DNA of 64,000 nucleotides from Cytidiella melzeri (lineage: Eukaryota > Basidiomycota > Agaricomycetes > Polyporales > Irpicaceae), in the NCBI GenBank assembly GCA_022592445.1, contig JABYQR010000094.1, positions 62,001 to 126,000 on the forward strand, read 5' to 3'. The position numbers were made by a program, and so were the translations under genes. The notes below the pieces were generated by a model that ran no database searches, had not been told where the DNA came from, and saw only the letters and a program-made list of their open reading frames with translations. The stretch's first letter is position 1; each line of letters opens with the position of its first letter. Positions 25,100-37,655 of the stretch are shown here, in pieces.

Positions 25100-28000
25100 T
25101 TCTGGGGAACTGCACCTTGGCATTCCCTGGCATTGTACAGCGGTCTTTGGAATTATGAATTTGACGATCGTTAGCTGCGCACTGGCGATCTTCTGGAGTG
25201 AGCGTGAGCTCTGAGAGGCACTGGTGAGTGTGCGTTCTGAATCTCATAAACCAATCACTGCAGGGAGATAGGATGAACGATGCGGTGTGACGGTGTTTCC
25301 GAATACAGAACAGAGTTACGAGGTATGAGGCCGCTTCCATCCTCACGCTCACACGTTGGATGCGGAGTGGGATAGTCGTTTGTACACTTTCGAAGTTGAC
25401 GAAGACGGACCCGCGGGAGGTGATAGAAAAGGAAAAAATGGGTACTTGTCCAAGCTCTCATGTCTCATCGCTTGGTCAACATACATGCTAACAACTGTGT
25501 GTTCGTCTGTGTCGTTCTGTGATAGCAATCCAACCCAATTTCAAGACAGGTCTGCAATGGACCTATTCCGCTCTACCGCGGCATTTGTTTGCCATCTCAT
25601 GCATTGTACGCTCGTCGGAGAGTGCGGCACGGCACTGTCGCGGACACAATAATTCCGCAGTCTGTGTATGTACCGAAGAAGTGGCTCAGAGCTTGGCTTT
25701 AGGTGCCGTTCTTGCCATTCAACCCTACCCTGAGTAGTATTGATTTTTGGCATACAGGCACTGGGCGCATGATCTCCCCTGCGAATCATGTTACTCTGTC
25801 TACCGCGTGTCCTCGGACTTGTTTCTCGGCCTAATGTCTGCGCAGACCGCCCAGCGCGTTAGAAAGTATCGTATTCGAGTGTCATACGCTGATGTCGAAC
25901 ATACTTATCATAGGGGAACCGCGTCCTAATACAGTTAACGTCTCATGGGTGGGAGCCGATAGCGACTAGGTGGAGTATAGCATCCAGTTTCACTGCCGCA
26001 ATGGGCTCCGGAAAGTCTGGCGGTGGTGAGAACCGATCATAGGATCCCCCACGGGGTATGCACAGCTGTTGACCAAAACTAAGGTTCAATGATTGAACCG
26101 GGACGTGCCTTTCAATCATAGGGTTCTTTTCTCTAGAATTTGTTTCGTGTATCCCACGCGCTGGGATTTAATCATTCAAGCTGTGCAGTGTATGCGGCGA
26201 AAAACTAATGTAACTACATGCGCAGCTCCAGTCTCTTGTACTTGCGTTGAGGATCCGGTCAAACCGTGATACTTATGTATAGTGTGAACTTGTGGTCTGT
26301 CTGGTGACATACTGAGCGGGCCGTCGATCAAAAGTTGCCCATACGGGTTTCTCAACAGCTGTTGAGAATTTTTGCATACAGCAGATTCAGAAATTCTGGC
26401 TTTGAGATAGCATGGGCTCTAACTTCCAGAGCCGGGTGTCAGGGCGTTTTTGTCACTACAATATGGTGTGAATGGCTGGCAGCATCTACGCATGCCATAT
26501 TTGGAAGTACACTGCCCATGTGACGCGTGACATAACGAACGCCGGGTAGCGCCTCTCCCTCGGCCGATTGCAGTTCTAACTTGTTCAAGTTCCACTGCAC
26601 GACAATGGTCCTTACCACGCAGTACTGGTCAGACTTGACATATGGTTTAGAATGCACTATACTCTGATGGTATGAGGACTTCTCCATGTTCCACATCACT
26701 GCCGGCCGTGGTACTAGGGTCTGTCAATGGTTGTTGCACCCGAAGGTTACAGTCCCAGCTCTGCGCCATTCACTCAGCCTCGGGACTTTTCATTGTACCT
26801 CGGTCTTTGTGCGTATTTCAGAACTGTATCCTTGAATTTCTTCTCTAATCAGACGTACTTCATGAAATCTGTATTTACCCAGCTTCGCGAAGATGACTTG
26901 CTTAAGCTCCGCCGCTCGAAAATCATCGCAGCTTAACTTGCGAACATTGCTAACCTCGACTGCCCGTTGAAAGCCGGTACCTTCCATTTTATATACCACC
27001 ATGGCCACATATTGATGTGGCGGGCAAAGTGGGTAGCGACTCAATACCAGCTTCGTTAGTACGGTTTCAGATTTCAGGTCAGTTGACACACACTAGGGGC
27101 AAACGCCGATTTCACACGCCTTGAAATTTGCATGATTACCCATTTAAATGTTAACTATCAGCAGATAATCCATAGGCAATTTTGGGCTCGGAATTGTTTC
27201 TTAATGTTTGAGAATACAAAATAATGCTATACAAATTCTGTGGCTTTTCCGGCGCAGGAATTTCTGTTGTTTAAGTGGTAGTTAAATCAAAAAGAAAAAT
27301 GAAAGGAAAGTTACCTTTCAAGGCTCAGAAAACCAAGTGGAAAAGATGCCTTCCACGGATTCGGCGGGGCGTGGGAAAAGGGCATGAAAAAATCAAGAAA
27401 AGGAAAGGGCGGGTAGAATTTCCGGCGGCCTACCTCGTTGCATGCACGTGCTACCGAAAAGTTCGTGAAAGTTGTTTGCCACGTTATGTTTGCCATCACC
27501 CGACACACGTGGGAAATCTAATTGTTTTTACAATTTTAGGTCGGTCGGAAATCTGCCCGAAAAATCAATATTCACACAGATTTTCGGAGCGCGGAAAGGC
27601 TGCCAGTAGATAGGCTTGAAAATTTGTAGAAAAATCACAAAAATGTCTTTGATTGTATATTAATCTAACCCCCCAAACATAACTATATATTCACGGGATT
27701 TTTAACATATCAAATAACTCTCACAATCATTTCACGTCATGTGAAATCGGCCTTTGCCCGCAGTGACAGTCTGCATTCTGTAGTGCGCTACTGCTACGAT
27801 GATCGCTTTGTCGTGACACTGCCTGTATTGACCATGGGTGGCAGCTGCCTTCTGAAACAGGCCAAATATTCCTAGTGGACCAATCTTCTGATTGGCCGAG
27901 GTTACTATTTCTGTCAGCCTGGGACTCTTTGCTGCAGTCATTCACTCCAGAGAACATGAGCGTGAGTGTAGCCACTGTTTAAGTTTGGTCCCTCGAGTGG

Positions 28001-28610
28001 ATGATCACACCCTCTTCAGCTTCCTGCCTACAGTGACGATATTCGCGGTGGGCCACTTCTCGCTGTATCTACTCCTTGTCCTCTCTAACTCATATGAAAA
28101 TTTCATCTGCAGCGCTGCTTTGAAGTTTGAGAATTTCGCTTTGTCGTAACTCAGGTTCAATTCAATTTGCGCCCGTACCCAACCAATGCAAACCACAGGC
28201 TTCCAATCCCTCAATTGTACCAAAGGGTACCATGCGTACCACGTATTTTTTCATCTGCAATCTCCTTCCCATGACTGTGGTCAGCTGCAACCACAGCCTA
28301 TTCTGGCCAACGTCCCGTATTACGTACGTCCTTCTGGTTCTCCAGTTGGTCCAGCGCCTTAGAACCCAGCTGACATTCAGTCACAACTCTTCACTCCTCT
28401 CCATAGCCTGCGGTCCATACGTTTTACTCCTTAGTTCACATCTGCGAGCTGATGACTTGTCGCGATTCTGTAAGCCGCGCGCAGTCTGGGTGCAGTAACA
28501 TATAAAAAGGTAGTCGAAGTCGCATCCATGAGCTCTCAACTGACCTAATAGGTAGTTCTCGTACTCATCTTCCAGCTCTCTCCCCGATCACTCACCTTAT
28601 TCATAACACC
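25100..28610. other. 3.5-kb intergenic region without a recognisable gene
   Basis: Only short unrelated frames are present. A perfect 20-bp palindrome lies at 26349-26368. The part from about 27100 to 27720 is AT-rich with many A-runs and may be old repeat DNA, but I found no terminal repeats. 28500-28610 should hold the alcohol oxidase promoter. Confidence 0.5.
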
Positions 28611-31600
28611 ATGGGTCACCCCGAGGAGGTCGATGTCATTGTCGTCGGGTGAGACGCTGCGGTTCATCATTCGTAACCCCAGAACGTCCGCTGACACTGA
28701 TGCCAGAGGAGGTCCAGCAGGATGTGTCACAGCTGGACGTCTTGCTTACGCCGATCCGAGCCTCAAGGTGATGCTCGTTGAAGGTAGGGTATACATGATG
28801 TTAGCTTGCGAGCATTCATTGAGCAAGTCTGGACAGGCGGTGCCAACAACCGAGATGATCCTTGGGTCTATCGGTTAGTAGTCGTGGCTGTATGTTGCCG
28901 AACGAATTGATCTGACGCGAAAATTGTTTCAGTCCTGGTATTTACGTGCGCAATATGCAGAGGAACGGAATGTGAGTTATACCATCCTAATGTTTGTGTT
29001 GTTCAACATATTGATGGTTTATACGCAGCAATGACAAGGCGATGTTCTACACCGACGAAATGGAATCTTCATACCTCCGCGGTCGCCGTAGCATCGTTCC
29101 GTAAGTCATCTGTTGAAATGGTCTCCATGCCACTGTTGACCTTGAGGATAGCTGTGCCAACATCCTTGGTACGACGAGGATCTTCACTGGTTGATTCTAG
29201 ATTTACTGACACTCGTCGACCAATCAGGTGGAGGCAGTAGCATCAACTTCCAGGTTTGTTTAGACATCGTCTTACAGCAGCTCCTACTGATCAGGTTGCA
29301 GATGTACACTCGCGCTTCTGCGTCTGATTGGGGTATGTCCCACAAGTGTGATGCATACGATCTGAGGACTGTGTTGACACTTCACTACAGACGACTTCAA
29401 GACCGAGGGTTGGACCTGCAAGGGTAAGTAGTGACATGACTTCTATTGTTTGACGCTCCCTCATTCATGAAACAAAAAGACCTATTCCCTCTGATGAAGA
29501 GGCTCGAGAACTACCTGAAGCCATGCAACAACGACACACACGGATATGATGGTCCCATTGCTATCAGTAACGGTGGCCAAATCATGCCTGTGGCACAGGA
29601 TTTCTTGCGTGCCGCCCACGCCATTGGCGTTCCTTACAGCGGTAGGCGCGTCTTTCTATACGGCCGTGGGTTATTCTCACAGATAACTTTGCAGATGATA
29701 TTCAGGATCTTGTTACCGCTCACGGAGCTGAGATCTGGGCTAAATACATTAATCGTCACACTGGAAGGAGGAGTGACGCTGCTACCGCTTATGTGCACAG
29801 CGTCATGGACGTTCAAGATAACCTGTACCTCCGCTGCAACGCTCGTGGCGCTCGTGTTCTCTTCGACGATAACAACAAGGCTATCGGAGTTGCGTATGTC
29901 CCTTCTCGCAACAGGTCAAACAACGGCAAGCCAATTGAGACGATCGTAAGTACCCATACAATGTGGAACGACCGTGTCGAGATCAGAGTCTCATATATCG
30001 GAATAGGTGAAAGCACGCAAGATGGTTGTCCTCAGCTCTGGCACGCTCGGTACTCCTCAGATTCTTGAGCGCTCTGGTGTTGGTAACGCTGAGTTGCTCA
30101 ACCAACTTGGCATCAAGGTAGTCAGCGACCTCCCAGGTGTCGGGTATGTCGAACTCGAACATCGCGTCGTTGCTGTATCTTACGCTATTCTTTCAGTGAG
30201 CAGTACCAGGACCATTATACAACCTTGAGCAGTGAGTATTGGTTGCGCCGGAGTGTGTGTGCCTAATTATAACTTCAACGTTAGTCTACCGCGTCTCCAA
30301 CGAGTCGATTACCACCGACGACTTCTTGCGCGGTGTCAAGGAGGTTCAAGCAGAAATATTCCGCGAGTGGGAAGTCAGCCCTGAGAAGGCTAGGCTCTCT
30401 TCTAATGCCATCGACGCGGGGTTCAAGATTCGTCCAACTGAAGAAGAACTGAAGGAGATGGGACCTGAGTTCAACGAGCTTTGGGATCGCTACTTCAAGG
30501 ACAAGCCCGACAAGCCTGTCATGTTTGGATCCATCGTCGCGGGTGCTTATGCTGACCATACCCTGCTTCCGCCAGGCAAATACATCACTATGCACGTTCA
30601 TTCAATCATTGCCGCTTCAGAGTGAATTTACTGATCGGTGGTACTGACAGGTTCCAGTACTTGGAATACCCTGCCTCCCGGGGCAAGGTGAGCGCTATCG
30701 GCGTCCGATTAAGATCTGTGGTTGGCTCACAATACTTTTCTTTCCCCAGATCCATATCAAGTCTTCTAACCCTTATGTCGAGCCATTCTTCGACAGTGGC
30801 TTCATGAATAACAAGGCTGATTTCGCACCGATTCGCTGGAGTTATAAGAAGACTCGCGAGGTGGCTCGTCGCATGGACGGTGCGTCACGTCAGCTCTTGC
30901 ACTAGTACTTTGGCTGATGGGTGTCGTTGCTGTAGCCTTCCGTGGCGAGCTGAGCTCTCATCACCCTCACTTCCACCCCAGCTCCCCAGCTGCTTGCCGC
31001 GATATCGATATTGAGACTGCCAAGCAGATCTACCCTGACGGCCTCACTGTCGGTATCCACATGGGTTAGTGTTGCGTCACATTCTGCTGTAAAGCTTGGC
31101 TGATGGGATGCTCCGCAGGTACCTGGCACCGCCCGTCCAAGCCGTACGACGCGAACAAGGTGCACGAAGACATCAAGTATACTGAGGAGGACGACAAGGC
31201 CATTGATGATTGGATTGCCGACCACGTCGAGACTACTTGGCACTCCCTCGGTACCTGCGCCATGAAGCCAAGGGAGGAAGGTGGTGTCGTCGACAAGCGT
31301 CTCAACGTCTACGGCACCGAGAATCTCAAGGTTGTTGACTTGAGTATCTGCCCTGTGAGTGTTTATCACTTCTCCTTGAGAGCATCCTCGAGCTCACAAT
31401 GAATTTTGCAGGACAACTTGGGAACCAACACCTACTCGTCTGCTCTCCTCGTCGGCGAGAAGGGTGCTGATCTCATTGCGGAGGATCTCGGTACGTGCCT
31501 ATTACATGCTTACATACTGTGCCGCTGTTCTGACACAAATGAGCAGGCATTAAGATCCGTACTCCTCACGCTCCGGTGCCTCATGCTCCTGTCCCGACAG

Positions 31601-31629
31601 GCCGTGCTACTCAGCAGGCCCGTCACTGA
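28611..31629 (+). CDS. Alcohol oxidase (methanol oxidase-like GMC flavoprotein)
   Basis: ATG 28611 begins [19 protein letters not shown], an N-terminal FAD-binding GxGxxG fold. Many short introns follow; roughly 16-18 exons give about 650 residues. Family segments seen: [73 protein letters not shown] (catalytic His) and [21 protein letters not shown] (catalytic Asn region). The enzyme oxidises short primary alcohols with O2 to aldehyde and H2O2. In wood-decay fungi it is a source of peroxide. The protein ends ARH, resembling the ARF-type peroxisomal signal of yeast alcohol oxidase but not a strict PTS1. Individual exon borders were read from motif continuity and were not all summed. Confidence 0.9.
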
Positions 31630-32381
31630 ACGATGAATGTTGACGGGGGTCAGCGAGGCATGAATGTTATGCTACGTCAGGAGAACACGGATTTGTATAC
31701 AATAACCAAAGACACGTTTGCGCCGGATTTGTGCCGCTGTATTCTATGTGTTTGTAACTGCAAAGAATTGCCTACGATGTGCATGATGACGATAGTTCGA
31801 GCATCTGGTCACCGCTTGAACATTCTCAGCACGGGTCACCGTGCGGAAGTGAGTATAGCTCGACCGTGCATTTCAAGGTCAGTAGACTGACGGATGACCC
31901 GACGACCTTCAGTAGTAAAGCCTTCGAGAACAGCATTCCTAGCACAAGGAAATACCCGAAGCGAGACTGGGTCAAATCTGAGAAGGCTTTAGATTGACTG
32001 TTGCTGAGTGACGGGATCAATCCTACCGGAAGCCTTCGATAGCTTCCTTACCAATAGTGAAAGTAACATTCGCTCCCGTATCAAGAACACTTTACCTGTG
32101 CTTTGGTAGCTCTAATTGCATAATCTTAGACATCATCAGAGTGCATTGTTCGAAAAACTCTGATCAAACCACGCACCGAGCAGATGGCTTTAACAGTATC
32201 TGCTTGTAAGGTACGCTGTTGTTTGCCTGCCCAGGCATAGAATCGCTATTCACAGCCCTAGCATGGACATTGGATATGATTGGATGATGGCGGTTGTTTT
32301 CTTCATTGTTCCTACTTGTGAGGTCAATTTCGTCATGTACAATAATATTTCCTCCGTTCATGATACATTTTCTAGGTCGCA
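31630..32381. other. Convergent intergenic region, no gene seen
   Basis: 752 bp between the 3' ends of alcohol oxidase (+) and ARP3 (-). Short frames only. It would contain both terminators and 3' UTRs. Confidence 0.5.
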
Positions 32382-34090
32382 CTACCGAAGATCTGGTATC
32401 GCCTGCAAATGCTGGGTCCGACCTCGTCGTACTGCGCCTTCGTGTGACAGAAGGAGTAGAATTCGGGCTAGGGAGGTTTATTAGCCTATCGCCAGCCGAA
32501 AATCGAGTGATACTCACGAGAGATGCCATGAGAGATCCTCCGAACCACACAGCATATCTAAGATATCGTCAATCGCAGTAAAAGTACGACAAAAAGAGGA
32601 CACAATACCTTTGACGTTTGTGCGAGATGACATCTACCTCAACACCGGAAGACTGTGGAAGATTGTCGGTCGCGCCAATACCAATTGGCAGGGGACACAC
32701 GTACCTTGGCTTGACCACCGCTGTTGTTCTCCAACCTGCGGTCCACAATCTGCTTCAAGTCACGCTTAAGGCGTTGACCGAAGTGCGTGAACATGGTAGA
32801 TCCACCGGAGAGAACAATGTTCTGAAAAAGATGAGGTCAATTGATTCCCAGCGGCAGCAGTAGGTGATCTCTTACCTTGTATAGCCCACGACGAACGTCG
32901 ATGGGCGATTGCTGGATGACACCGTCGACGATCTCAGGGAGTGGAGTCAAAAATTCGGATGAGTTGATCTCCGGATTGAAGAACATCTCAGGTGCTAGGA
33001 ATCGTTCATAGCCAACGTCGACCGAGTATTTCTGTCATGATCTCGTATCATCAGGAAGGCTTCATGATTTAGGCAAAGGTCACCGCACCTTTCCAGTGAC
33101 GCTGTATTCATCCTCGTAGCGCTCGAAAAACTTGTACGGCTCGACATCGTACTTGCGGAACTCCTTGACTATATCCTGGCAGACGTAGCTGTAGTTCTCC
33201 TTGACTCGAGCAGCCACTTTCAGATGCTCCTCAGGGGGGACATTGACCATCTCTCCGCGCTCTCGCATTAAATTAAGCACAAACTGTGTGATATCGCGGC
33301 CAGCGATAGGGATGTGCTTGATGGCGCTACCAATGACATATCCTTCAGCACAAGGGATGACGTGCGTGACACCATCACCAGAATCAATGACCGTTCCAGT
33401 AAGAGTACGATCTGTGACGCGATTGGAAGACCATGAAGCTGCGAGGGCGAGCACAGCCTGTACTGCGATATAGAGACCCTTAATGTTGAAAGATTCGAAG
33501 AAGATTTCCGCCGTCTGTTCTCGATTCTCGGGTGCATTGAGAGGAGGCTCGGTCTGCCACAGCAATTCGCCTCAGAGAATATTTGACGATGACTGGATCG
33601 CCACGCACCAGTAGAAAGTAATGATCTTCTGGCTCACACCTCAGATACTTGAAAATCGTTTGCTCCCAGTATCTCTCCATATGATCCCAGTTGTCAATCT
33701 GACCATGTCGAATCGGGTAGTTGACACCGTAGCCTGGTGTCTTTGCGTTCGCTAGAGCTTCATCTCCGATGAAGAAATCAAGGTCTTCGACACCTCTCTT
33801 CGACGCAAGGCTTCCTGGCTTAGCCGGGACTGGCGGCCCTCCACGTGATGGTTGTGAAGCAGGTCCTCGAGTGGCAATAGCGGTTGGAAATACGCTAACG
33901 ACACGTCGGGGTTAGTACAGCGTAGCGAGGCATGTAGTGCTCTTGTGCTCACAATGATGGATCAGAATTGCCGGCATAACTGCATGTGGTGTGAGGACTT
34001 GAACGCGGTGCTATAAAAGGTTGTTTGGACTTACCCAACTTTTGAATATCCTGTCCCGTTGTCGCAGATGATGGGTGCGAGTACTGACAT
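32382..34090 (-). CDS. ARP3: Actin-related protein 3 (Arp2/3 complex subunit)
   Basis: Minus strand, about nine exons from ATG 34090 to TAG 32384, roughly 430 residues. It begins [19 protein letters not shown], the actin-fold phosphate loop 1, followed by GYAGN. Arp3-typical segments: [67 protein letters not shown] (phosphate loop 2), [37 protein letters not shown] and the C-terminal [12 protein letters not shown]. With Arp2 and five other subunits it nucleates branched actin filaments at endocytic sites and hyphal tips. The last two introns split [11 protein letters not shown] and ASL/PEF. It shares a 209-bp promoter with ATG17. Confidence 0.93.
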
Positions 34091-34299
34091 TGTGGTTGAT
34101 GATGAGCGTTGTCGGGCTGCGTCTCCGCCGTCGCGGCTCGCAGGGAACGCAGTGTGTGCAAGTGTTTGGCAAAAGCCTCTAATACTAACAAGTACAAATA
34201 CAGTGGGAGTGTAACGAACTACTTCAACACTGCATAATCTGAACATATCTTGTGAGGATTCTCCACTATCACCAGAGTTTGCAGATCCCAAGAAGTCAA
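34091..34299. promoter_or_regulatory. Bidirectional promoter of ARP3 and ATG17
   Basis: Only 209 bp separate the two ATGs, so core promoters and 5' UTRs of both genes must share or overlap. No TATA box was recognised. Confidence 0.5.
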
Positions 34300-36257
34300 A
34301 TGGCGTCGCCCGCTGCAGAAGGGAGCTACCGCCCAGAACGAACACATCTCGTCCAACTGGTGCTACATTCCAAGAAGGCCCTGCAACACGGCGAACAGCT
34401 GTGCTCGCGTGCACGAGCGATATCTGTAGAGTCGGCGCAAACCGCGGTGGACGTCCTAGCTTTGGATGCCAAGGTCAGGTGGATAACCAACGCTGTCACG
34501 GAACAGCTAAAGGTACGTGTGCAAGACGCGTCTTCCTATTCGCGACTGGTGTCTGAGTACATGTAATCAAGCTAGCTGCGTCAGTGGCGAAAATCCTCGT
34601 GTCGAAGCGGACGTTGTTAGAGAACGAGGCGAAAGTATGTGGTTTGGATCTCAATTTTCACTTGAAGCTCATAGCTGCGTTTGGTCAAGAGCTGGGACAC
34701 GATACGTTCTCAACGAACGGGTGCCTTGGATTCTGTTCTTGATTCTCTCGGAAGCCAGGTGGTCCCCCCAGACTTTTACCTCTCGTCTCCGGTTTCCTCT
34801 CTTTTCGGCAGCCAGCACGGCTCAGACGACGAACGCGATGACAGTCAACCGAATGGCTCTGTGGCCGGGTTCCGACCGAGTCAGAGTCCCACGGAGACTT
34901 TACGAGGTGTGCTCCACAATGGCGTCTCAGGTAGTCACAGACAACGAACCGGAGTCAACGATCGTAGCAAATGGAAGACCTTGCGCGATTTCGTGGATGA
35001 GCAGGCTATTGAGGATATGCTAGAGTCTCTAGAAGCTGACAGGAGCGTACTGGATGTGAGTGTTTTCCAATTCAGGTTTTGTTGGCTATCTCAGAACGCT
35101 CGCCTGTAGGACATGATGGCGCGAACATCTGACTACCCCGAGACCCTCGTTGGGACCATCTCCGTCATTCAGAACTCGCTTCCTCCACCACTTTCAGTGC
35201 CTGACATGACGGAGGTGTTTAATGCTCAAGAATCAATGTCCGCGGACATGGCCAACGATCTGCAGAGTCTCTTGCAACATTATGATCAAATGGCTCAGGC
35301 TCTCCATGAGAACGAGGCGGGAGAGGAATTCAGTGACGCAGATTTGCAAGGTATGCACTCTGAATTTCAATACCCAGTTGGTGTTGTGCCTAATACTCAG
35401 CCCTAGTGATGAACCGAGACACCGACGAGCTCCCGGCTATCATCGTTGACTTGGAGAAGAATATGACTTCGATCGACGAATCTCAGTAAGACACCACGGT
35501 CAGCATTAAAGTTGGTAGACTTGCTGAGCTTCTCGACATAGTCAACGACTTCTCAGCGCAAAGAAATCTGCTCAGGAACACCTAGCGTCCCAACGTGGCA
35601 CTTTGAATGACTTGGAGGAGCTAGCGGACATCGTAGCAGAGATGCTTGAACGACAAGACCTAGTCCAGGTAAATACCAAAATGACGCTGGCGTAGTATTT
35701 CTCTCTCATGCGCTTCGATGACTCAGGATGAGTGCAGAGAGCATCTTACACAGCTGGTACACAAAATGTCTACCATAGAGGAACTACATCATCGATACAC
35801 CTCATACCAATACTCCTACAATAAACTCGTCGTGGAACTGGTCCGTAGACGGAAATACATGGAAGGTGCAGCGAGAATCGTTCAAGGGATGTCGTCGGAG
35901 CTGCGGACCATGGTCGAAGGTCAGTCACCATATATCAACTCGTACGAGTGTTTCGCTCAAAGAGATCGTGGTTTTTGTAGAGGAGCAGCAGCTACGGAAC
36001 GCATTCAATGAAGCGCACGGGGAGTACCTTCCTGTGGACGTGTGTCTGTCGATAGCGAATATGCCCACCCGGTGGCAGGTCATCCCGACAAGCGATGAAC
36101 TGGAGGAGACGTCGCCGGAGATTGACGTGGACATATTGTCTGAGGTGAGTTTGTCTGCTGTGAATGCAATGGGATCTCATCGTTGTGGTGGCTTTCAAAG
36201 GCTCTCAGTAGAGTTTCGACAACAGAGGGTGCACTCAGTGCTAGTCAGAGTTTGTAA
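34300..36257 (+). CDS. ATG17: Autophagy scaffold protein Atg17
   Basis: Nine exons: 34300-34512, 34572-34634, 34690-35055, 35110-35350, 35407-35485, 35542-35668, 35727-35919, 35981-36144, 36201-36257. They sum to 500 residues. The protein is almost wholly helical and polar, as expected of the crescent-shaped Atg17 dimer that assembles with Atg29-Atg31 and Atg1-Atg13 at the phagophore assembly site. Family-like segments: the N-terminal LVLHSKKALQHGEQLCSRA and DVLALDAKVRWI, the central TLRDFVDEQAIEDMLE, and LPAIIVDLEKNMTSID. A low-complexity Ser/Asp/Gln loop (about 120-160) replaces helix. Assignment rests on pattern and length, not on a catalytic motif. Confidence 0.82.
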
Positions 36258-37028
36258 CCGGTAGCCAACACTACCGGTGATATAGTGGACTGTACCTCAC
36301 TACATTGTTAGTATCAGGAGCTCCTGGCAAACACTTGCATACACAGCGCCTCAGTTCGGTGGACAATCAAGCTCATCATCAACTTACGATTGTCGGTGCT
36401 TGCCACCCCATCATCTGTAACCATGAGACATGACCTTCAGAAGTCAGATATAGGCGTTGATCCTCCCTCATAGCATCGCGTACAACTCCCCACAAATGCT
36501 GGCAGTTCTGATCCACCGTTGTGGGCACAAAAGTATCACGTACTCCGCCTTCGCTAGAATCTACAACTATGAGGGGAGCAGCAAACGGCTGTGCGCTGCG
36601 TCTCGACTCGAACATCCTCAGTAGGGTTGTCAGAGAGTGTCGCTGAGGTTCGCTGCGGGGTCAGACAAAGCATAAGCACACGGGAGCATGCACTTCGTGC
36701 GAATCATGCGAATGCTGCTATACAGAGGGTGTATTGACCAGCGAGGAACATTCGCGCGGGTCACTCGCGCCCAGTAAACCTCAATGTCCAGCTCACAACA
36801 GTCACGAGACTCAAATCATGCGCAAACGCGAGACCAATCTTGTCACGAGCGAAAATCATATATTCGAGTTATGAGAGACATTTGCAAGAAAGAAAGAAAG
36901 TCCAAGCAGTCCACAACTCCCACTTCCGTCATGTTGAAGATCCCACGACTTGTTCGATGACTGGTGGTTAGAGGTGAGCTACCATTAAATCACTAGATCA
37001 TGGAGATAGACGTACCTCGAGACGAAGC
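36258..37028. other. Convergent intergenic region, no gene seen
   Basis: 771 bp between the stops of ATG17 and the hydrophobin gene. A short minus-strand frame at 36379-36615 has no family features. Contains a (GAAA)n stretch near 36890. Confidence 0.45.
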
Positions 37029-37559
37029 TCAGAGGGTGACAGGGACACAGCCAATGGAGATGAGGCCTCCCTGTGAACGCGTGAATCTCAGCGGTCGAGT
37101 TAACATCGTCAAAGAAACATTGCTCACGACAGCGTTGTTCTCGCAGCAGACTGGGCTGGCATTGCACGCGCTACCACTGCCCACGCCAACAACGGAGATG
37201 GGAGAGCAACCAAGACCAATGACTACATCGAGACCGTCAACAACAATCCCGAGCAGGCCCAGGAGGCGCGAGCCAGCTGGCGACGAGGCCTGAGACAGTG
37301 TATCGAGCTTGTCAGAAATAACACTGACGACAATGAGAGCAGGAAAGCTTACACTTTCGGTGCTCGAGCAGCACTGGATGGGACCGGTGTTGCAGTCTCC
37401 GGGGGCGATAGCAGTGGTGGTGGGCCCGGCAACGGTCACCGTGGTAGTGACGGCGGGGGTGGTGGTGGGCGAGCCCCAACGCTTCTCAACGGGAGCCGGT
37501 GTGGCGACCGCAAGGGTAGTGAGGGCAAGGAGAGAGATGGCGGTGAGACGAGAGAACAT
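37029..37559 (-). CDS. Class I hydrophobin
   Basis: Minus strand, three exons: 37559-37353, 37289-37128, 37070-37029. They sum to 136 residues. A signal peptide (MFSRLTAISLLALTTLAVATPA) is followed by a Thr/Pro-rich spacer and the eight-cysteine core. The cysteines fall as C..CC..C..C..CC..C in GDCNTGPIQCC, GLGC, GSACNASPVCC and ISIGCVPVTL. The long gap between the CC pair and Cys4 marks class I. The secreted protein self-assembles at air-water interfaces into rodlets coating hyphae and fruiting bodies. Intron positions, one just after the first CC pair and one after the second, are those of many agaric hydrophobins. Confidence 0.95.
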   Translation of the reverse strand: MFSRLTAISLLALTTLAVATPAPVEKRWGSPTTTPAVTTTVTVAGPTTTAIAPGDCNTGPIQCCSSTESVSFPALIVVSVISDKLDTLSQASSPAGSRLLGLLGIVVDGLDVVIGLGCSPISVVGVGSGSACNASPVCCENNAVVSNVSLTMLTRPLRFTRSQGGLISIGCVPVTL

Positions 37560-37647
37560 GTTTGGATGGATTGCAGAGGCTTGGAAAGCTGAGAGAAGAA
37601 TGGTTATAGTTGTCGAGACTGCTGTGAAGGAGGTGCAGAGGGGCTCG

Positions 37648-37655
37648 TATTTATA
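37648..37655 (-). promoter_or_regulatory. TATA box of the hydrophobin gene
   Basis: The minus strand reads TATAAATA, 89 bp upstream of the hydrophobin start codon. A strong TATA element fits a highly induced gene. Confidence 0.7.

Noticed and set aside
27275..27613. 112-codon Lys/Arg-rich frame
   Set aside because: A-rich sequence gives Lys/Arg codons. No start context, intron signals or motif.
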